Of a DNA stretch of 21,848 nucleotides, positions 6,153 through 15,933 are shown one piece after another; positions within the stretch are counted from its first letter, which is position 1; each line of letters starts with the position of its first letter. Location of the stretch: IMG/VR virus record IMGVR_UViG_3300035070_000490, positions 1 to 21,848 of that record; one strand, written 5' to 3'. Below the pieces are notes generated by a model, which was not told the origin of the DNA, did not search any database, and saw only the letters and a program-made list of their open reading frames with translations. A program made the translations under genes and the position numbers. The DNA is from a virus.

Positions 6153-9100
6153 TTAGTACCGCCCGAAACCAGATGGATCGTCTAGTTCTGTTTCAAGCAT
6201 ACGTGTCATTTCATTCATCTTGCCCTTTAGAAACCACAGTCGGGCAAAGGGAAGGTTGCGAATAACTTCCTTACTTCCTTCACCTACATTGCCCGTTGTT
6301 ATCTCGTACATTCCTCGCGCAATATCAGTAGAGATACTAGGGCCAGCACCGAGAACACCAGTAGCAGCATCAATAGCGTCTGGCTCTTGCGGGAATCGTG
6401 GCTGCAATCCACCGCCAGTAATGTTGGGGCCACCCAGAGCAAGACTTGTAGTCATCGCAGTGTAGAACATGTCAGAGTACAATGCCGCTACACCTGAGTA
6501 ATCAAAGGATCGAGCGAACTGATCTTGAGGAGACATCTCGATGTAGTCAGGCGTCTTAACTTGTAGCAACATATAGCCTAACCCCATAGAGATTGCTGTT
6601 CCAATGTACTGGCTCTTGAGTTGGCCGTGGCCGTAAGCTGCCGTTGTTTTGTTTACCGCAGCGAGAGCGTAGCTATAGAACTGGAAGGGCAGTCCCAGCA
6701 ATCCATTTTCAATGCGAGCGTAACCTTTGTAAGCCGCGTCTTCTTTCATACCAAACTGACCAGCAACGCGCATTGGGATGTAGACGATACCATCTGTAAT
6801 GATTGGCTTATCCGCAGGCGTACCCATGAGGATCGTATTCATAACGCCAGATGCAAGAGCACTGCGGAATGTCTTAACTGTCTCTGGGTCTATCCGCGCT
6901 TGCTTCTTAATCTCAGCAGTAGCTAGATCGTTAATGGCGTTTTCGTAATCAGCCTTGCCTGTCTTGGTGCGCTTATCAAAGCCAAGAGACTTCGCCGAGT
7001 GGATTGTGTGCATGATTTCGTGCATCTTAATGAATGTCACGTAGTCATCAGGGCTGTTGATAATCCCCTTCTCGATAGGATTTACGCCTTCAACGCGTGG
7101 GTTTTCCCAACCGCGCTCATGCCACATCACATCTTTGATGTACTCTTCGTCAATAAATATTTTATTCTCAGACTCTCGATAGAACGCAGGTTTGTAGCGG
7201 CCACCAGCAGCGTATGATTCAGTCGGTCCACTTACCACCTCAGCAGTAGTGCTGGGGAACTCAATGGTATTAGTCCAAGCGTCGGTGTTGGCCATGTAGA
7301 AGCCAGACTTAGATTTCTGCCAAGGTGCATTGGCAATCCTTTGCGCGTCATTAGCGTCGATGTTGTATCGAGCAAGATACTCCTGCTCCATCTTCGTTGC
7401 TTTACCTTGGGTAAGACGCACAGAATAATCAATGAGAGTATGACTGCGCATCATCCCATCAAAGTCTTTCATAATCCGAGTAATCGGACCAAGACCATTC
7501 AGTGTGTAAAATGCGTCTTTAGCTTTGTCCATAAAGCTAGCCCGAAGTGGGTTGTTGTTTAGATCATCAACCAATCGAAGGTGGGCGCTACCATTTAATT
7601 TCTCAAGCGCTTCACCAGCTTTTCGTAACTCACCAGCGCCCATCTTCAACTGACCGTCAGACAAAATAGTAAAGAGGCCGCGAAGACTCCTACCTAATCC
7701 ATGCTCCATAATGATCCGAGCAGGTTCTGTAATAGTGGCGTAGCCAGCAGCGCCGAGATAGTTTAGCTGCGCCAAGTCACGCATCCCGCTACCTAATTTT
7801 TGGTCAAACGAATCTGGAGACCTGAGCACAGAACCAGCCACTCTGTCATACAGGTGACGCATATCTTTCATAGTAGCATAGGCTTTTTCTGGTGTAGAAC
7901 CTGTTTCCATCATCTCAACAAACGTATCGTCAAGAATATCGTCGATAGATGCACCGCTAAACTTCTTAGAGAACTCATAGCGAGAACCTGTACGCTGAAC
8001 GTATGCCTTCATAATACTGATCGGATTGCGAACCATGTAGTCCAAGACCAACTCATTGGGAATATCCAAGACGCGGTGCTTAAAGTGCTTTGACTTACCC
8101 ATGCCATAATAGGTTGCGTCTGGATTGAGCGGGTCTGACTCGCCCATAAGATTGTCGATCATATCATCGACGCGCTTAGAGATAGCCTCTGGGTTTGTAG
8201 ACAGATCAATGCGCTCATACTTACCGCTTTTGGCATTGCGAGCGTATGTGCTTGGGTTTGCAGTAAACCAGTTGTTTAGAATCTTAGCAAACCCTTCACG
8301 ATCAGCAGAGATTGCATCGCGATCCCAGTAACGAGGGCGGAAAACCTCTTCATTGGGTGGAGTAATTGGCCCCTGACCTTTTAGGTCCTCAATTGTTTGG
8401 CGAGCCTCATCAATCTCATCGCTATAACGGTTCACTTGAGCCTCTAAACGTGCGCGGTACTCAGCGTTTCTTGCTGTTTCCAGCTTCTTTTGTGCGGTTT
8501 GTAAGCGGCGCTCGCGGTCAACTAATACTTTTTCGTAGTGGGACTGGCTTCCAATTAGCCCCTCATCGCGTAGACGAACTTCCCAATTTGCATAGAAAGT
8601 GTTCAACCGCTCCATAGCCTGAGCTTCAAAATCGTTTGCTGGCTCAGCTTTGCGCATAGCCTTAGCATCAACAGCAGTAATCCAGTCTTCAAAGGACGCT
8701 CTATTGTATGTGTAATCTAGTGGGCTGAGTACACCCTCACCAGTAGACTGGCCCCACACGTCCATTAACTCGTCATAGACACCAACCCACTCACCCTCAT
8801 GCAGCTTTGCATTTTGGAAAACAGAGTTGCCAATCTTCTGGCCTTTCTTGTTTGCAGCCAGCAAGATGCCAGAGTCATTTGCAATCTCAAGGGTTCTTAG
8901 CTTTACCGAGTTTGGTATTTCAGAATCAGTAAGCACACGCTTCATTGGCGTAGTCACAGCAGTATAAAGCCAAGAATCAGTGAAGAGACTTGGCGCAATG
9001 TTTGGATCAATTTCCGCGCCCTCAATGGGCTCGATGGCCTCACGCAGTCTGTTGATTTCTGCTGCGCCACTTTCCTGTGCTGCAATGCGGCGACGTGCAG

Positions 9101-9662
9101 GAATAGTTACCAAGCCATTCAGCGCACCACCAAGAATGAAGGAAGAGCCAAGCGTAAATCCAACCTCCTCTGGTGTAGCCAAAGGATCAAGCGGATAGCG
9201 AATAGCCTCTTGCCCAGCAACAACAGCGGTAGTGGACACGCCACCGCGGATAGCAGCACCAGCTAGTGTCTTGCCGCCAGAGAAAGGCAGAGCAATCCAG
9301 TTGACTGGATCAAAAACCTCGGCACCAAACTGAGCCAACACACCAGACTCAGCCAATGTTTCGCGAGTTTGTAAGCTATTGCGCAAATTAGTGGAGAGAA
9401 AATCCATGTGCTTCTGGCTTGTTGCTCGCAGTAGTGACGTGCCGTATGCCTTTAGGTCTTCTGGAATATGTTGACGGGCTACATAGTTTTCTTCTGGCAG
9501 TGGTGCAAAGCCAAACTCAGAACCCCCTCGAATTTCATTAATGATAGGGCTGTACTTAAATGACAGTGAAGCCCCAACAGTTTCACCAAATGTTGGTTTC
9601 TGTGTGGGAGTAAGTAACGGGGCTGACTCAATATCACGAACAAGATCAAAGGCGTTCTTCAT
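6153..9662 (-). CDS. gp16-like internal virion (ejection) protein with HExxH segment
   Basis: This 1169-residue protein occupies the T7 gp16 position, last of three internal proteins before the fibres, and is close to gp16 in length (1318). Such proteins leave the capsid first and build the channel across the envelope. Its C-terminal part (ARIENGLLGLPFQFYSYALAA, DQFARSFDYSGVAALYSDMFY, then GPNITGG) is typical of marine T7-like gp16 homologues. Residues about 395-440 look like a coiled coil. I do not see the N-terminal transglycosylase motif of T7 gp16. Instead, residues 881-885 are HEIMH, followed by E907 in YENAINDLA, the ligand pattern of a gluzincin-type zinc protease. The ATG lies 1 nt after the gp15-like stop, so translation is probably coupled. 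The ejection role is well supported; protease activity is a hypothesis. Confidence 0.85.
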   Translation of the reverse strand: MKNAFDLVRDIESAPLLTPTQKPTFGETVGASLSFKYSPIINEIRGGSEFGFAPLPEENYVARQHIPEDLKAYGTSLLRATSQKHMDFLSTNLRNSLQTRETLAESGVLAQFGAEVFDPVNWIALPFSGGKTLAGAAIRGGVSTTAVVAGQEAIRYPLDPLATPEEVGFTLGSSFILGGALNGLVTIPARRRIAAQESGAAEINRLREAIEPIEGAEIDPNIAPSLFTDSWLYTAVTTPMKRVLTDSEIPNSVKLRTLEIANDSGILLAANKKGQKIGNSVFQNAKLHEGEWVGVYDELMDVWGQSTGEGVLSPLDYTYNRASFEDWITAVDAKAMRKAEPANDFEAQAMERLNTFYANWEVRLRDEGLIGSQSHYEKVLVDRERRLQTAQKKLETARNAEYRARLEAQVNRYSDEIDEARQTIEDLKGQGPITPPNEEVFRPRYWDRDAISADREGFAKILNNWFTANPSTYARNAKSGKYERIDLSTNPEAISKRVDDMIDNLMGESDPLNPDATYYGMGKSKHFKHRVLDIPNELVLDYMVRNPISIMKAYVQRTGSRYEFSKKFSGASIDDILDDTFVEMMETGSTPEKAYATMKDMRHLYDRVAGSVLRSPDSFDQKLGSGMRDLAQLNYLGAAGYATITEPARIIMEHGLGRSLRGLFTILSDGQLKMGAGELRKAGEALEKLNGSAHLRLVDDLNNNPLRASFMDKAKDAFYTLNGLGPITRIMKDFDGMMRSHTLIDYSVRLTQGKATKMEQEYLARYNIDANDAQRIANAPWQKSKSGFYMANTDAWTNTIEFPSTTAEVVSGPTESYAAGGRYKPAFYRESENKIFIDEEYIKDVMWHERGWENPRVEGVNPIEKGIINSPDDYVTFIKMHEIMHTIHSAKSLGFDKRTKTGKADYENAINDLATAEIKKQARIDPETVKTFRSALASGVMNTILMGTPADKPIITDGIVYIPMRVAGQFGMKEDAAYKGYARIENGLLGLPFQFYSYALAAVNKTTAAYGHGQLKSQYIGTAISMGLGYMLLQVKTPDYIEMSPQDQFARSFDYSGVAALYSDMFYTAMTTSLALGGPNITGGGLQPRFPQEPDAIDAATGVLGAGPSISTDIARGMYEITTGNVGEGSKEVIRNLPFARLWFLKGKMNEMTRMLETELDDPSGFGRY

Positions 9663-9663
9663 A

Positions 9664-12600
9664 TTAGCGTCCCATCAATTGTCTGTTGGCGTCTTCAAGC
9701 GAGCGAAAGCCCGGTCTGCGCCTTACTGCTTTAAGCATTTTCTCACGAACATCCATACTTTCTTCAAGTTCAGCAGCACGATCAGCAGCGGCTTGGATGC
9801 GATACTGTTCAGTCTCAGATTTGTCAAAGGCAGGGAAGGTGCGAACACCATTCTTGTCATAGATAAGAGGCTGTAGCTCTTTGTTCTCATCTACAAAGTA
9901 AGCATAGTAAGTTACGCCAGCCGAAGATTCATCAGGCACAAGGTAAACTTGCCTTGTATCTGTTGATAGCAAGCCTTCGTCGATTTCTTCTTGGGACATA
10001 ACAACAGAAGCATAAGCACTAGCATTAGTGCGATTAATCTGATTACCATAGAGGGAATAACCAACAGGAAGCTGGCTCTCTATGGCTTTGGTAAACGCTT
10101 CCCGCTCACCCTCATCAGGGAAGACAGCAGCAAAGCTATAGCGTGACCGCTTGATAGAGCCTACTGGGAACCTCGGATCGGCAATGAACTCAGACTTAGG
10201 ATACCTCTGGTCGATAAGAGTATCTAGTCTGCTGTTGATTTGAGACTGGCTTTTACCTGTTCTAGCTAGGTACTCAACGGCAGGTGCTAACTCAGTAGCA
10301 ACTATTGGGTCTGACGAAGCGTAATCCATGACGTATTCAGTCGGAGTCATTTTCTCTAGCTGAGTATCTAAGTTAATCTTTGACTTGGGATCACTGCGCA
10401 TGTCTCTCAGCTTCTGGGCAATTTCACCTGCGTTGCCACCGATAGTCATGCGGATTTGATTTACATCTCTAAGAAACTCTACAGTGCCTACACCTAGAGA
10501 ATTTCCAAAGCGGTTTATTGAACCGCCTGTAGAAGTAATATCGCTTTCCATTCTGGCAAATAGATTTAACCAAGCCTCTGAGCTTGGAACCTCAACGCCA
10601 GATGCAATGTCATTAAGGTTATTAAGCAAGCTGGTAGGTGGCACGGTCCTAATTAGTGAGTAGACTTGTGACTTCTGATTATCTGAGAATGATTCGAACT
10701 GAGTCAAATCAATACCCTTTTCATCAAGCATTTCTTGAATCATGTTCTGATCTTTAGTGCTATTCGGGCGACCACCGCCACCAAGGATGCGAGTTACATT
10801 TTGCTCTAGCTCTAGGACCTTTTGATCGGCAACTTCTTGATTGGCAATCGTTACTCTTAGTCCTCCAATCTTGTTAGTCAAAGCGTTAACATCATCGGCG
10901 TTCGTCATGGATAGTATCTTATTGCCAGCCTCAATAACTGACGGAGACATGCCAGCAGTGCGCTTACCTTGCGAGTCAATGTAAGTTGCAAGGTTATTCA
11001 AGTCAGAAGAGTTTACACCAGCGGAGAATATCTCTATCACACCAAAGGCTCTCTGACGGTTCAGACGCGCTAGTTCTGACGTAGCTTTAGTAGGGGTTAT
11101 GAAAACGCCTACTGCGTCTTTAATGCGCTTCTCCATGGCTGTGTACGCATCGTCAGTCATAGCGCCAAACTGAGCAGACTCGCCAAGAGCAGTTACCTTG
11201 TTAGTTAGCTCAAATTCAAGCTTCTGTTTCTCCCTAGATTCACGAATGGAGTTTGTAGAGCGAGACAGTTCTGTAGTAACAAAACCCATATCCTCAAGCG
11301 GATTAAAAATTGGGACGTTATCTAAAGCTGAAACAAGTGCTTTCTGCTTTGGAGTCAGGTTCTCCATATCTTTTGGATTGCGCGTTTGGATAGCAACAGC
11401 AAGCTCAGAGGCGTTACCCTCAGCAGCAGCTTCAATTAAGAACGGACGCAGAAATGATTGCCGAACCTCTTTAAGATCAGAATCTCTTTGCGCTTCTGTG
11501 TAAGATGTATCGCCCAAGAACCTAGAGTTTATATCGGTATTGAATTGTCCAAACGCTTGAACTGCAAGGCCAACGCCAGAACCAATGTCATACGGGTTGT
11601 CTGAATCGAAAGCCCGAGTGGCAACATCAGAAGAGTATGTACCAGCATCAGGAATACTATTGCCAAGTTGAATTTCTAAACGGCGAGCATTTACTTCAGC
11701 TTCAGCTTTGCTGGCTGCGATCATATCGCGCTCAACAGCATTGTAGTCTGCACTAACTACGTTTGAGTGACGCAGTACACCCTCAATGTTCTTTGGGCTA
11801 ATATGATTAATAACCCTCTTAACATCATCGCGAAGCTCCGCTGGAACGCCAGCCATGTTATTGCCACGCGTTCGGATAGCTAAGTCTACAGCGTTGCGAT
11901 CAGCAGAGGTTTGAGTCTTGCTAATAATATACTCAACGCCACCTTTAGCAATTCCTTCATCAAGCTGGGCCGCTGCCTTGACGGCTGCGTTTGATTTAAG
12001 AAGGCCAGCGCGAGTGCCATTGGTTACATTGCCAATCTCACGCTCACCAAGAAGAGCAGCGCCTTCAAAGTTACCCGTCAAAGCTAGAGAGTAAGCAGAG
12101 CTAACACCCTTTTCCAATGACGATGCAATAGCGTTAGCATTAGCAGCACGCGCACGCGATCTCGCCTTCTCTTGCAAGTTAGCTTTAGTAGCCGCAAGGT
12201 ATCTAGTGCCGTTCTCAACAACAAATTGCTTGTACTTGCCAACAGCGTTATCGCTCATTGACTCAATGTACTGGCTCATTGCTGTGCCATAAGCCTCTGG
12301 GCTGAAGCTATGCTTTGCTGCCAATTCTTTAGCCTTGAGACGAAGCTCGCCATCCATCGAGTCTTCAAAACGGCGATCTACTACACTGCGATAGGCATCA
12401 GCCGCAATCGTCCCAAAACCCTCTGGGATTTTAAGAGCTTCTGGCTTACCAGACTCGGGATCAATTGTAATCAGGCGCTCAGTCTCAACAGCCTTTGCTA
12501 CATCAACCCCTTTGATCTCTGCTTTTCTCGCTGCATCCTCAACGACAATGCCGCGAATGGTATCTGCTGTTTGAGCAACCTGCTGCCACAGTTGTGACTC

Positions 12601-12669
12601 GCCCGTATCAATACGAGCTACACCGACTGGGGAGTTTACTACACTTTGTTTCTGACGAATTACTGGCAT
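9664..12669 (-). CDS. gp15-like internal virion (ejection) protein
   Basis: The product has 1001 residues, longer than T7 gp15 (747), and sits at the gp15 position between gp14-like and gp16-like genes. It is soluble, almost entirely helical in composition, with many alanine- and charge-rich stretches (for example near residues 70-180 and 300-345). No signal peptide, membrane segment or catalytic motif is visible. T7 gp15 is ejected into the host and forms, with gp16, the periplasmic tube and DNA-translocation machine, so the same role is expected here. The C-terminus (VFPDEGEREAFTKAIESQ, later RRPGFRSLEDANRQLMGR) is presumably where it meets its partners. AGGGGG lies 4 nt before the ATG. The assignment rests on gene order, size and composition more than on a diagnostic motif. 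Confidence 0.8.
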   Translation of the reverse strand: MPVIRQKQSVVNSPVGVARIDTGESQLWQQVAQTADTIRGIVVEDAARKAEIKGVDVAKAVETERLITIDPESGKPEALKIPEGFGTIAADAYRSVVDRRFEDSMDGELRLKAKELAAKHSFSPEAYGTAMSQYIESMSDNAVGKYKQFVVENGTRYLAATKANLQEKARSRARAANANAIASSLEKGVSSAYSLALTGNFEGAALLGEREIGNVTNGTRAGLLKSNAAVKAAAQLDEGIAKGGVEYIISKTQTSADRNAVDLAIRTRGNNMAGVPAELRDDVKRVINHISPKNIEGVLRHSNVVSADYNAVERDMIAASKAEAEVNARRLEIQLGNSIPDAGTYSSDVATRAFDSDNPYDIGSGVGLAVQAFGQFNTDINSRFLGDTSYTEAQRDSDLKEVRQSFLRPFLIEAAAEGNASELAVAIQTRNPKDMENLTPKQKALVSALDNVPIFNPLEDMGFVTTELSRSTNSIRESREKQKLEFELTNKVTALGESAQFGAMTDDAYTAMEKRIKDAVGVFITPTKATSELARLNRQRAFGVIEIFSAGVNSSDLNNLATYIDSQGKRTAGMSPSVIEAGNKILSMTNADDVNALTNKIGGLRVTIANQEVADQKVLELEQNVTRILGGGGRPNSTKDQNMIQEMLDEKGIDLTQFESFSDNQKSQVYSLIRTVPPTSLLNNLNDIASGVEVPSSEAWLNLFARMESDITSTGGSINRFGNSLGVGTVEFLRDVNQIRMTIGGNAGEIAQKLRDMRSDPKSKINLDTQLEKMTPTEYVMDYASSDPIVATELAPAVEYLARTGKSQSQINSRLDTLIDQRYPKSEFIADPRFPVGSIKRSRYSFAAVFPDEGEREAFTKAIESQLPVGYSLYGNQINRTNASAYASVVMSQEEIDEGLLSTDTRQVYLVPDESSAGVTYYAYFVDENKELQPLIYDKNGVRTFPAFDKSETEQYRIQAAADRAAELEESMDVREKMLKAVRRRPGFRSLEDANRQLMGR

Positions 12670-12677
12670 GTTGCCCC

Positions 12678-13109
12678 CTAGCTTGCTGTCTTTACGGCAT
12701 CGGAAATGCCTTCAATCGTTGTACTCACAGCCTGTAGAAGTCCTGCTTTCATTGCAGCCTTACCTCTGGCGCGTTCAGCAGCCGCCTGCATTAGTGTACG
12801 ACCCTGCTCCATCTCAGACTGGGCAAAGCCACGAGTAATATCTTTCTGAACAGTCTTAGCCTCAGCACGTTGAAACGCCTTAATGCTGCGATCCGATACA
12901 TCTCGGCCAGCCATTGCGAAGATAGCATCGTTCATAGACATGTCTGCTTCGTACTGCTCAACGCGAGCAAGGGATTGCTGTTGCGCTTGGACCGCTTGCA
13001 TTTGGCGGTCAATCTCCATCTGCTCAGCTTGTTGCTCAGCAGAGCCAGCCGCTGCACGACCAGCTTGAATAGAAGAGTATGCACTGATTGCCATAGCTAC
13101 TAAAGACAT
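12678..13109 (-). CDS. gp14-like internal virion protein
   Basis: The product has 143 residues (T7 gp14 has 196) and lies immediately after the gp12-like gene, the usual gp14 position. The N-terminus (MSLVAMAISAYSSIQAG) is a short hydrophobic/alanine helix. It is followed by a long glutamine- and alanine-rich helix (residues about 22-60, with QQAEQMEIDRQMQAVQAQQQ), a short GRD turn and another helix. T7 gp14 is ejected into the outer membrane to begin channel formation; the same is inferred here. The start ATG overlaps the gp12-like stop by one base (TAATG), indicating translational coupling. The composition matches gp14-like proteins of marine T7-like phages. Confidence 0.8.
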   Translation of the reverse strand: MSLVAMAISAYSSIQAGRAAAGSAEQQAEQMEIDRQMQAVQAQQQSLARVEQYEADMSMNDAIFAMAGRDVSDRSIKAFQRAEAKTVQKDITRGFAQSEMEQGRTLMQAAAERARGKAAMKAGLLQAVSTTIEGISDAVKTAS

Positions 13110-15343
13110 TAGAAACTAACCTCCGCGATAAGACCGTTAACCTGTAGCGACAAAGGTTCTGGCTGAGTGATTATTACTTGTGGGTCGCGATTGTACCCAA
13201 GAAGTCGGAACTCTTTCTTTCCACTAACCGCAGTACGTTCAGCACTAAGGTCACTGGTTGTCGTTCGTATAATTAGTCGAGTGCCATTAACATCCATAGA
13301 AAGAGTATCAACCACATCTGCAATTACACTTCCAAGTGTGCGTGGCAAACCTGTTAATGGGCCAGCACTAAGCCGAACGTCGATTGGATTGGTGGTCAGG
13401 TTTACACCAAACTTTATGCCAATCTCTGCGCTGGTAAGTGTTGCATCAATTCCAGATACATCGACCTCACCGCTTGCGACAACAACATCACCATAGTAAT
13501 TTGTTCCGCTTACAACACTAAGAGTAATGCCATCCTCAAAGTCTGCGCTCACATCAAAGACGCCAGCAGTACCTGAGTATGTCTTGGATACATCCAAGTT
13601 GGAGTCAGCAGTTAGCTCAACCAAAACGTAAGAATTTGCACCACCACCATCAACAAAGGTGCCAGTTGCAAACACTCTATCATCCACGACAGCAAGTGAC
13701 TTGAAAGATATAGGAGATGTGAACTCAGTCCACGCTGCTCTTTGCTCACCCCTGTTCGAGTTAAACACAGAGATAGTGCCATCATCATTGATCGTGAATA
13801 TGTATGATTCACTCTGATTGATTGCGCCTTGCAGCACACCAATGTCATGTGGCCGCTTAATCAGGTGCGGTGCCAAGCTAGAGATGGCTTGTGATGTGTA
13901 GGCAGCTTCACTGTCTGAGTATAGGAACTCACGCGCAATAACGCCGTTGTGCTGAATAAACACAGTCCCGCCATCAAGCTGAGACGGAGAAGCATAGTTA
14001 CATCCAAACGGAGTTTGCTTAGCAATCTTTACATTGGTCGGTGTAAGTGGACCGCTTTGCAATGTGCTTACCAGAAGCTCACCAGTAGCCGCAAATACTT
14101 GCAGGTCACGGTTGGAAAGAAGGTGGCGGATTTGGTTTACCTCACCAGTAGCAGAGGTAAGCTGCACTGAGTCAGAAGCGTCTGCATCACCCTCATCAAA
14201 CTTAAAGTATTGAGCGGAGTTGCTCATCCATATGGTGTCAGGCTGAGAAGGAGTGCCAGCGAGAACGAAGCGGTTTTCATGAAAAGTAACCGCCGCAGGG
14301 TATCCTCGATACGGTGAGATAGATTGCTCAGCCCAAGATAAGGTTGCAGCGCCAGTTACAATTCTAACGTAACCGCCACCATCAACACCATCTGTTGCAG
14401 TATGACCTATATCAACGGTGTAGGTGTTCTCGTCAATAATATCCTCAATGGAATAAGTATCATTGATTTGAGCAGAGCTAAGCCCGCCAAATGCAGAAGC
14501 ATTCTCAATCGTTATGCTGTCACCAGCCAAGAAGCCATGGTCGATATGAGTGACGGTAACGATATCACTTCCATCAGCAGAGCGCAGCGCATTAAAGATT
14601 AAATTCTGCACAAGCGTCTTAACAATATTGCCAGTAGCAGATGTAGCATTTGCCACAGCGGTAATTAGAATCTCTGAGTTGTGGTAGCGAAGGCGCGTAC
14701 CAACATGAGCGGCAACAAAGAAGTTATTGCTGGTTGTAAGCGTTGATCCATTACCTGTGGTAAGAGATGAGGATAGCGTAGTCCCTGCCGCTTGAAACGT
14801 GTAGTACGGCTGGAATGTGTAGCTATCATCGGCACGTTGTAGGAATGCAAACGTCTCTACTTGGAACGTGGTCCCTCCAGTGCGTCTAATCATGCGGGGC
14901 ATAAACAGCGGGTGACAGATAAACATCACATCACCAGATTGAGCGTAGGTGTATTCGTGCAGGTAGTCCTCATCGAACGGAAGTGCGGCGGAGTCTACAT
15001 CCTGAGTAAGTGTTGTTGCTAGGGATACAGCGCCAGTAGTAGGGCTAATCTGGTAAATAGCCACGCGAGCATTTTGAAGTACAATGATATACTCTTCGTC
15101 ATCAGAGAAGATGAAGGGCAGTGCTCTAGCTTGCACAGTCTTGCTTGCATCGTAAGTAATGTTAGATAGGGCACCGACGTTCTGAAAGCCGCCACGTTTT
15201 TTTACACCACCCTCTGAGCGAATGAGAAAGTTCTCCACACGCTGACCAGAGTTTGTGTAAACCGCGCTGTCCGTCCGAGAAAGCAAAGACGGATTCACCT
15301 CCCCAAACTGGAAGCTACTGATTGGAACCCGAACCTTTTGCAT
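13109..15343 (-). CDS. Tail tubular protein B / nozzle (T7 gp12-like)
   Basis: The 744-residue product is close in length to T7 gp12 (794) and lies between the gp11-like and gp14-like genes. It forms the nozzle at the tip of the short tail, to which fibres attach and through which DNA passes. The N-terminus (ISSFQFGEVNPSLLSRTD, then NFLIRSEGGVKKRGGFQNVG) is characteristic of the family: a short segment in which the tail protein binds its assembly partner, followed by the R-rich GG motif. Further family features are PLFMPRMIRRTG near residue 156, RGYPAAVTFHENRFVLAGT near residue 346 with PDTIWMSNS, and the beta-propeller-like middle. Overlaps of one base (TAATG) on both sides couple it to its neighbours. 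I am confident in this call. Confidence 0.93.
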   Translation of the reverse strand: MQKVRVPISSFQFGEVNPSLLSRTDSAVYTNSGQRVENFLIRSEGGVKKRGGFQNVGALSNITYDASKTVQARALPFIFSDDEEYIIVLQNARVAIYQISPTTGAVSLATTLTQDVDSAALPFDEDYLHEYTYAQSGDVMFICHPLFMPRMIRRTGGTTFQVETFAFLQRADDSYTFQPYYTFQAAGTTLSSSLTTGNGSTLTTSNNFFVAAHVGTRLRYHNSEILITAVANATSATGNIVKTLVQNLIFNALRSADGSDIVTVTHIDHGFLAGDSITIENASAFGGLSSAQINDTYSIEDIIDENTYTVDIGHTATDGVDGGGYVRIVTGAATLSWAEQSISPYRGYPAAVTFHENRFVLAGTPSQPDTIWMSNSAQYFKFDEGDADASDSVQLTSATGEVNQIRHLLSNRDLQVFAATGELLVSTLQSGPLTPTNVKIAKQTPFGCNYASPSQLDGGTVFIQHNGVIAREFLYSDSEAAYTSQAISSLAPHLIKRPHDIGVLQGAINQSESYIFTINDDGTISVFNSNRGEQRAAWTEFTSPISFKSLAVVDDRVFATGTFVDGGGANSYVLVELTADSNLDVSKTYSGTAGVFDVSADFEDGITLSVVSGTNYYGDVVVASGEVDVSGIDATLTSAEIGIKFGVNLTTNPIDVRLSAGPLTGLPRTLGSVIADVVDTLSMDVNGTRLIIRTTTSDLSAERTAVSGKKEFRLLGYNRDPQVIITQPEPLSLQVNGLIAEVSF

Positions 15344-15933
15344 TAGTAACTCCGACGTTCAGCAATAAACCTAGATGTGTTGAGCTTGCGCGTTGTCTGC
15401 TGCTGCGAATCAAGAGTGCGAGCCTTGGTCATCTGATTGCGAGAACGCTCTTCAAACAAATTTGCTAGAGAAGCATCACGGGCAATAGATGTTGCAAATA
15501 TTGAGGCCATAGAAAACTGAACGGCCAGAGCAAAGTACGCTGGCCAGTCAACCTCAAGGACACGGAAAGTATAATCGCATATCAGTACAGACGGTTCACT
15601 AGCATTGCAGTAAATCTTATCGCCGTACTTTTGATATTCAATCGGGTAATCATTTTCCGTAACCGCGTGAACCATAAGCGTAGCGGAGGGAATCTGATAA
15701 GCTGCATCGTATCGACCAGTCGGAGCAGCGGATAAGCGGTTAAGAACGGCTTGGTCTGTAGCAAAGCGCCAACGTGTATTAAGCAAAGATGAGCGAGCAA
15801 CATCCTCATACATGTTAGCAGCAACGAGTGCTTCCGTTGTCTGGTCTTCAAACGAAGTTAAGGGTTCGGCTCCAATAAGAACCAAAGCCCTAGCGCAAAT
15901 GTCGAGTGGTGAGTTGGTTGCAGTTGATGCCAT
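15343..15933 (-). CDS. Tail tubular protein A / adaptor (T7 gp11-like)
   Basis: At 196 residues it has the same length as T7 gp11, the ring that joins portal to nozzle. The family signature is visible: PLDICARALVLIGAEPLTSFED at the N-terminus, EALVAANMYEDVARSSLLNTRWRFA near residues 35-60, then YQIPSATLMVHAV and a helical C-terminal part. The ATG at 15933 is the only reasonable start, since the next methionine is near residue 42. Yet the 15 bases just before it hold no Shine-Dalgarno sequence, only the C-rich arm of a hairpin. An AAAGGA lies beyond that hairpin and would be 7 nt away if the hairpin folds. The stop overlaps the gp12-like start by one base. Confidence 0.93.
   Translation of the reverse strand: MASTATNSPLDICARALVLIGAEPLTSFEDQTTEALVAANMYEDVARSSLLNTRWRFATDQAVLNRLSAAPTGRYDAAYQIPSATLMVHAVTENDYPIEYQKYGDKIYCNASEPSVLICDYTFRVLEVDWPAYFALAVQFSMASIFATSIARDASLANLFEERSRNQMTKARTLDSQQQTTRKLNTSRFIAERRSY

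Noticed and set aside
13612-13848. Additional minus-strand frames inside the gp12-like, terminase and other genes
   Set aside because: They are in other frames of well-supported genes and show no own ribosome site or family likeness.
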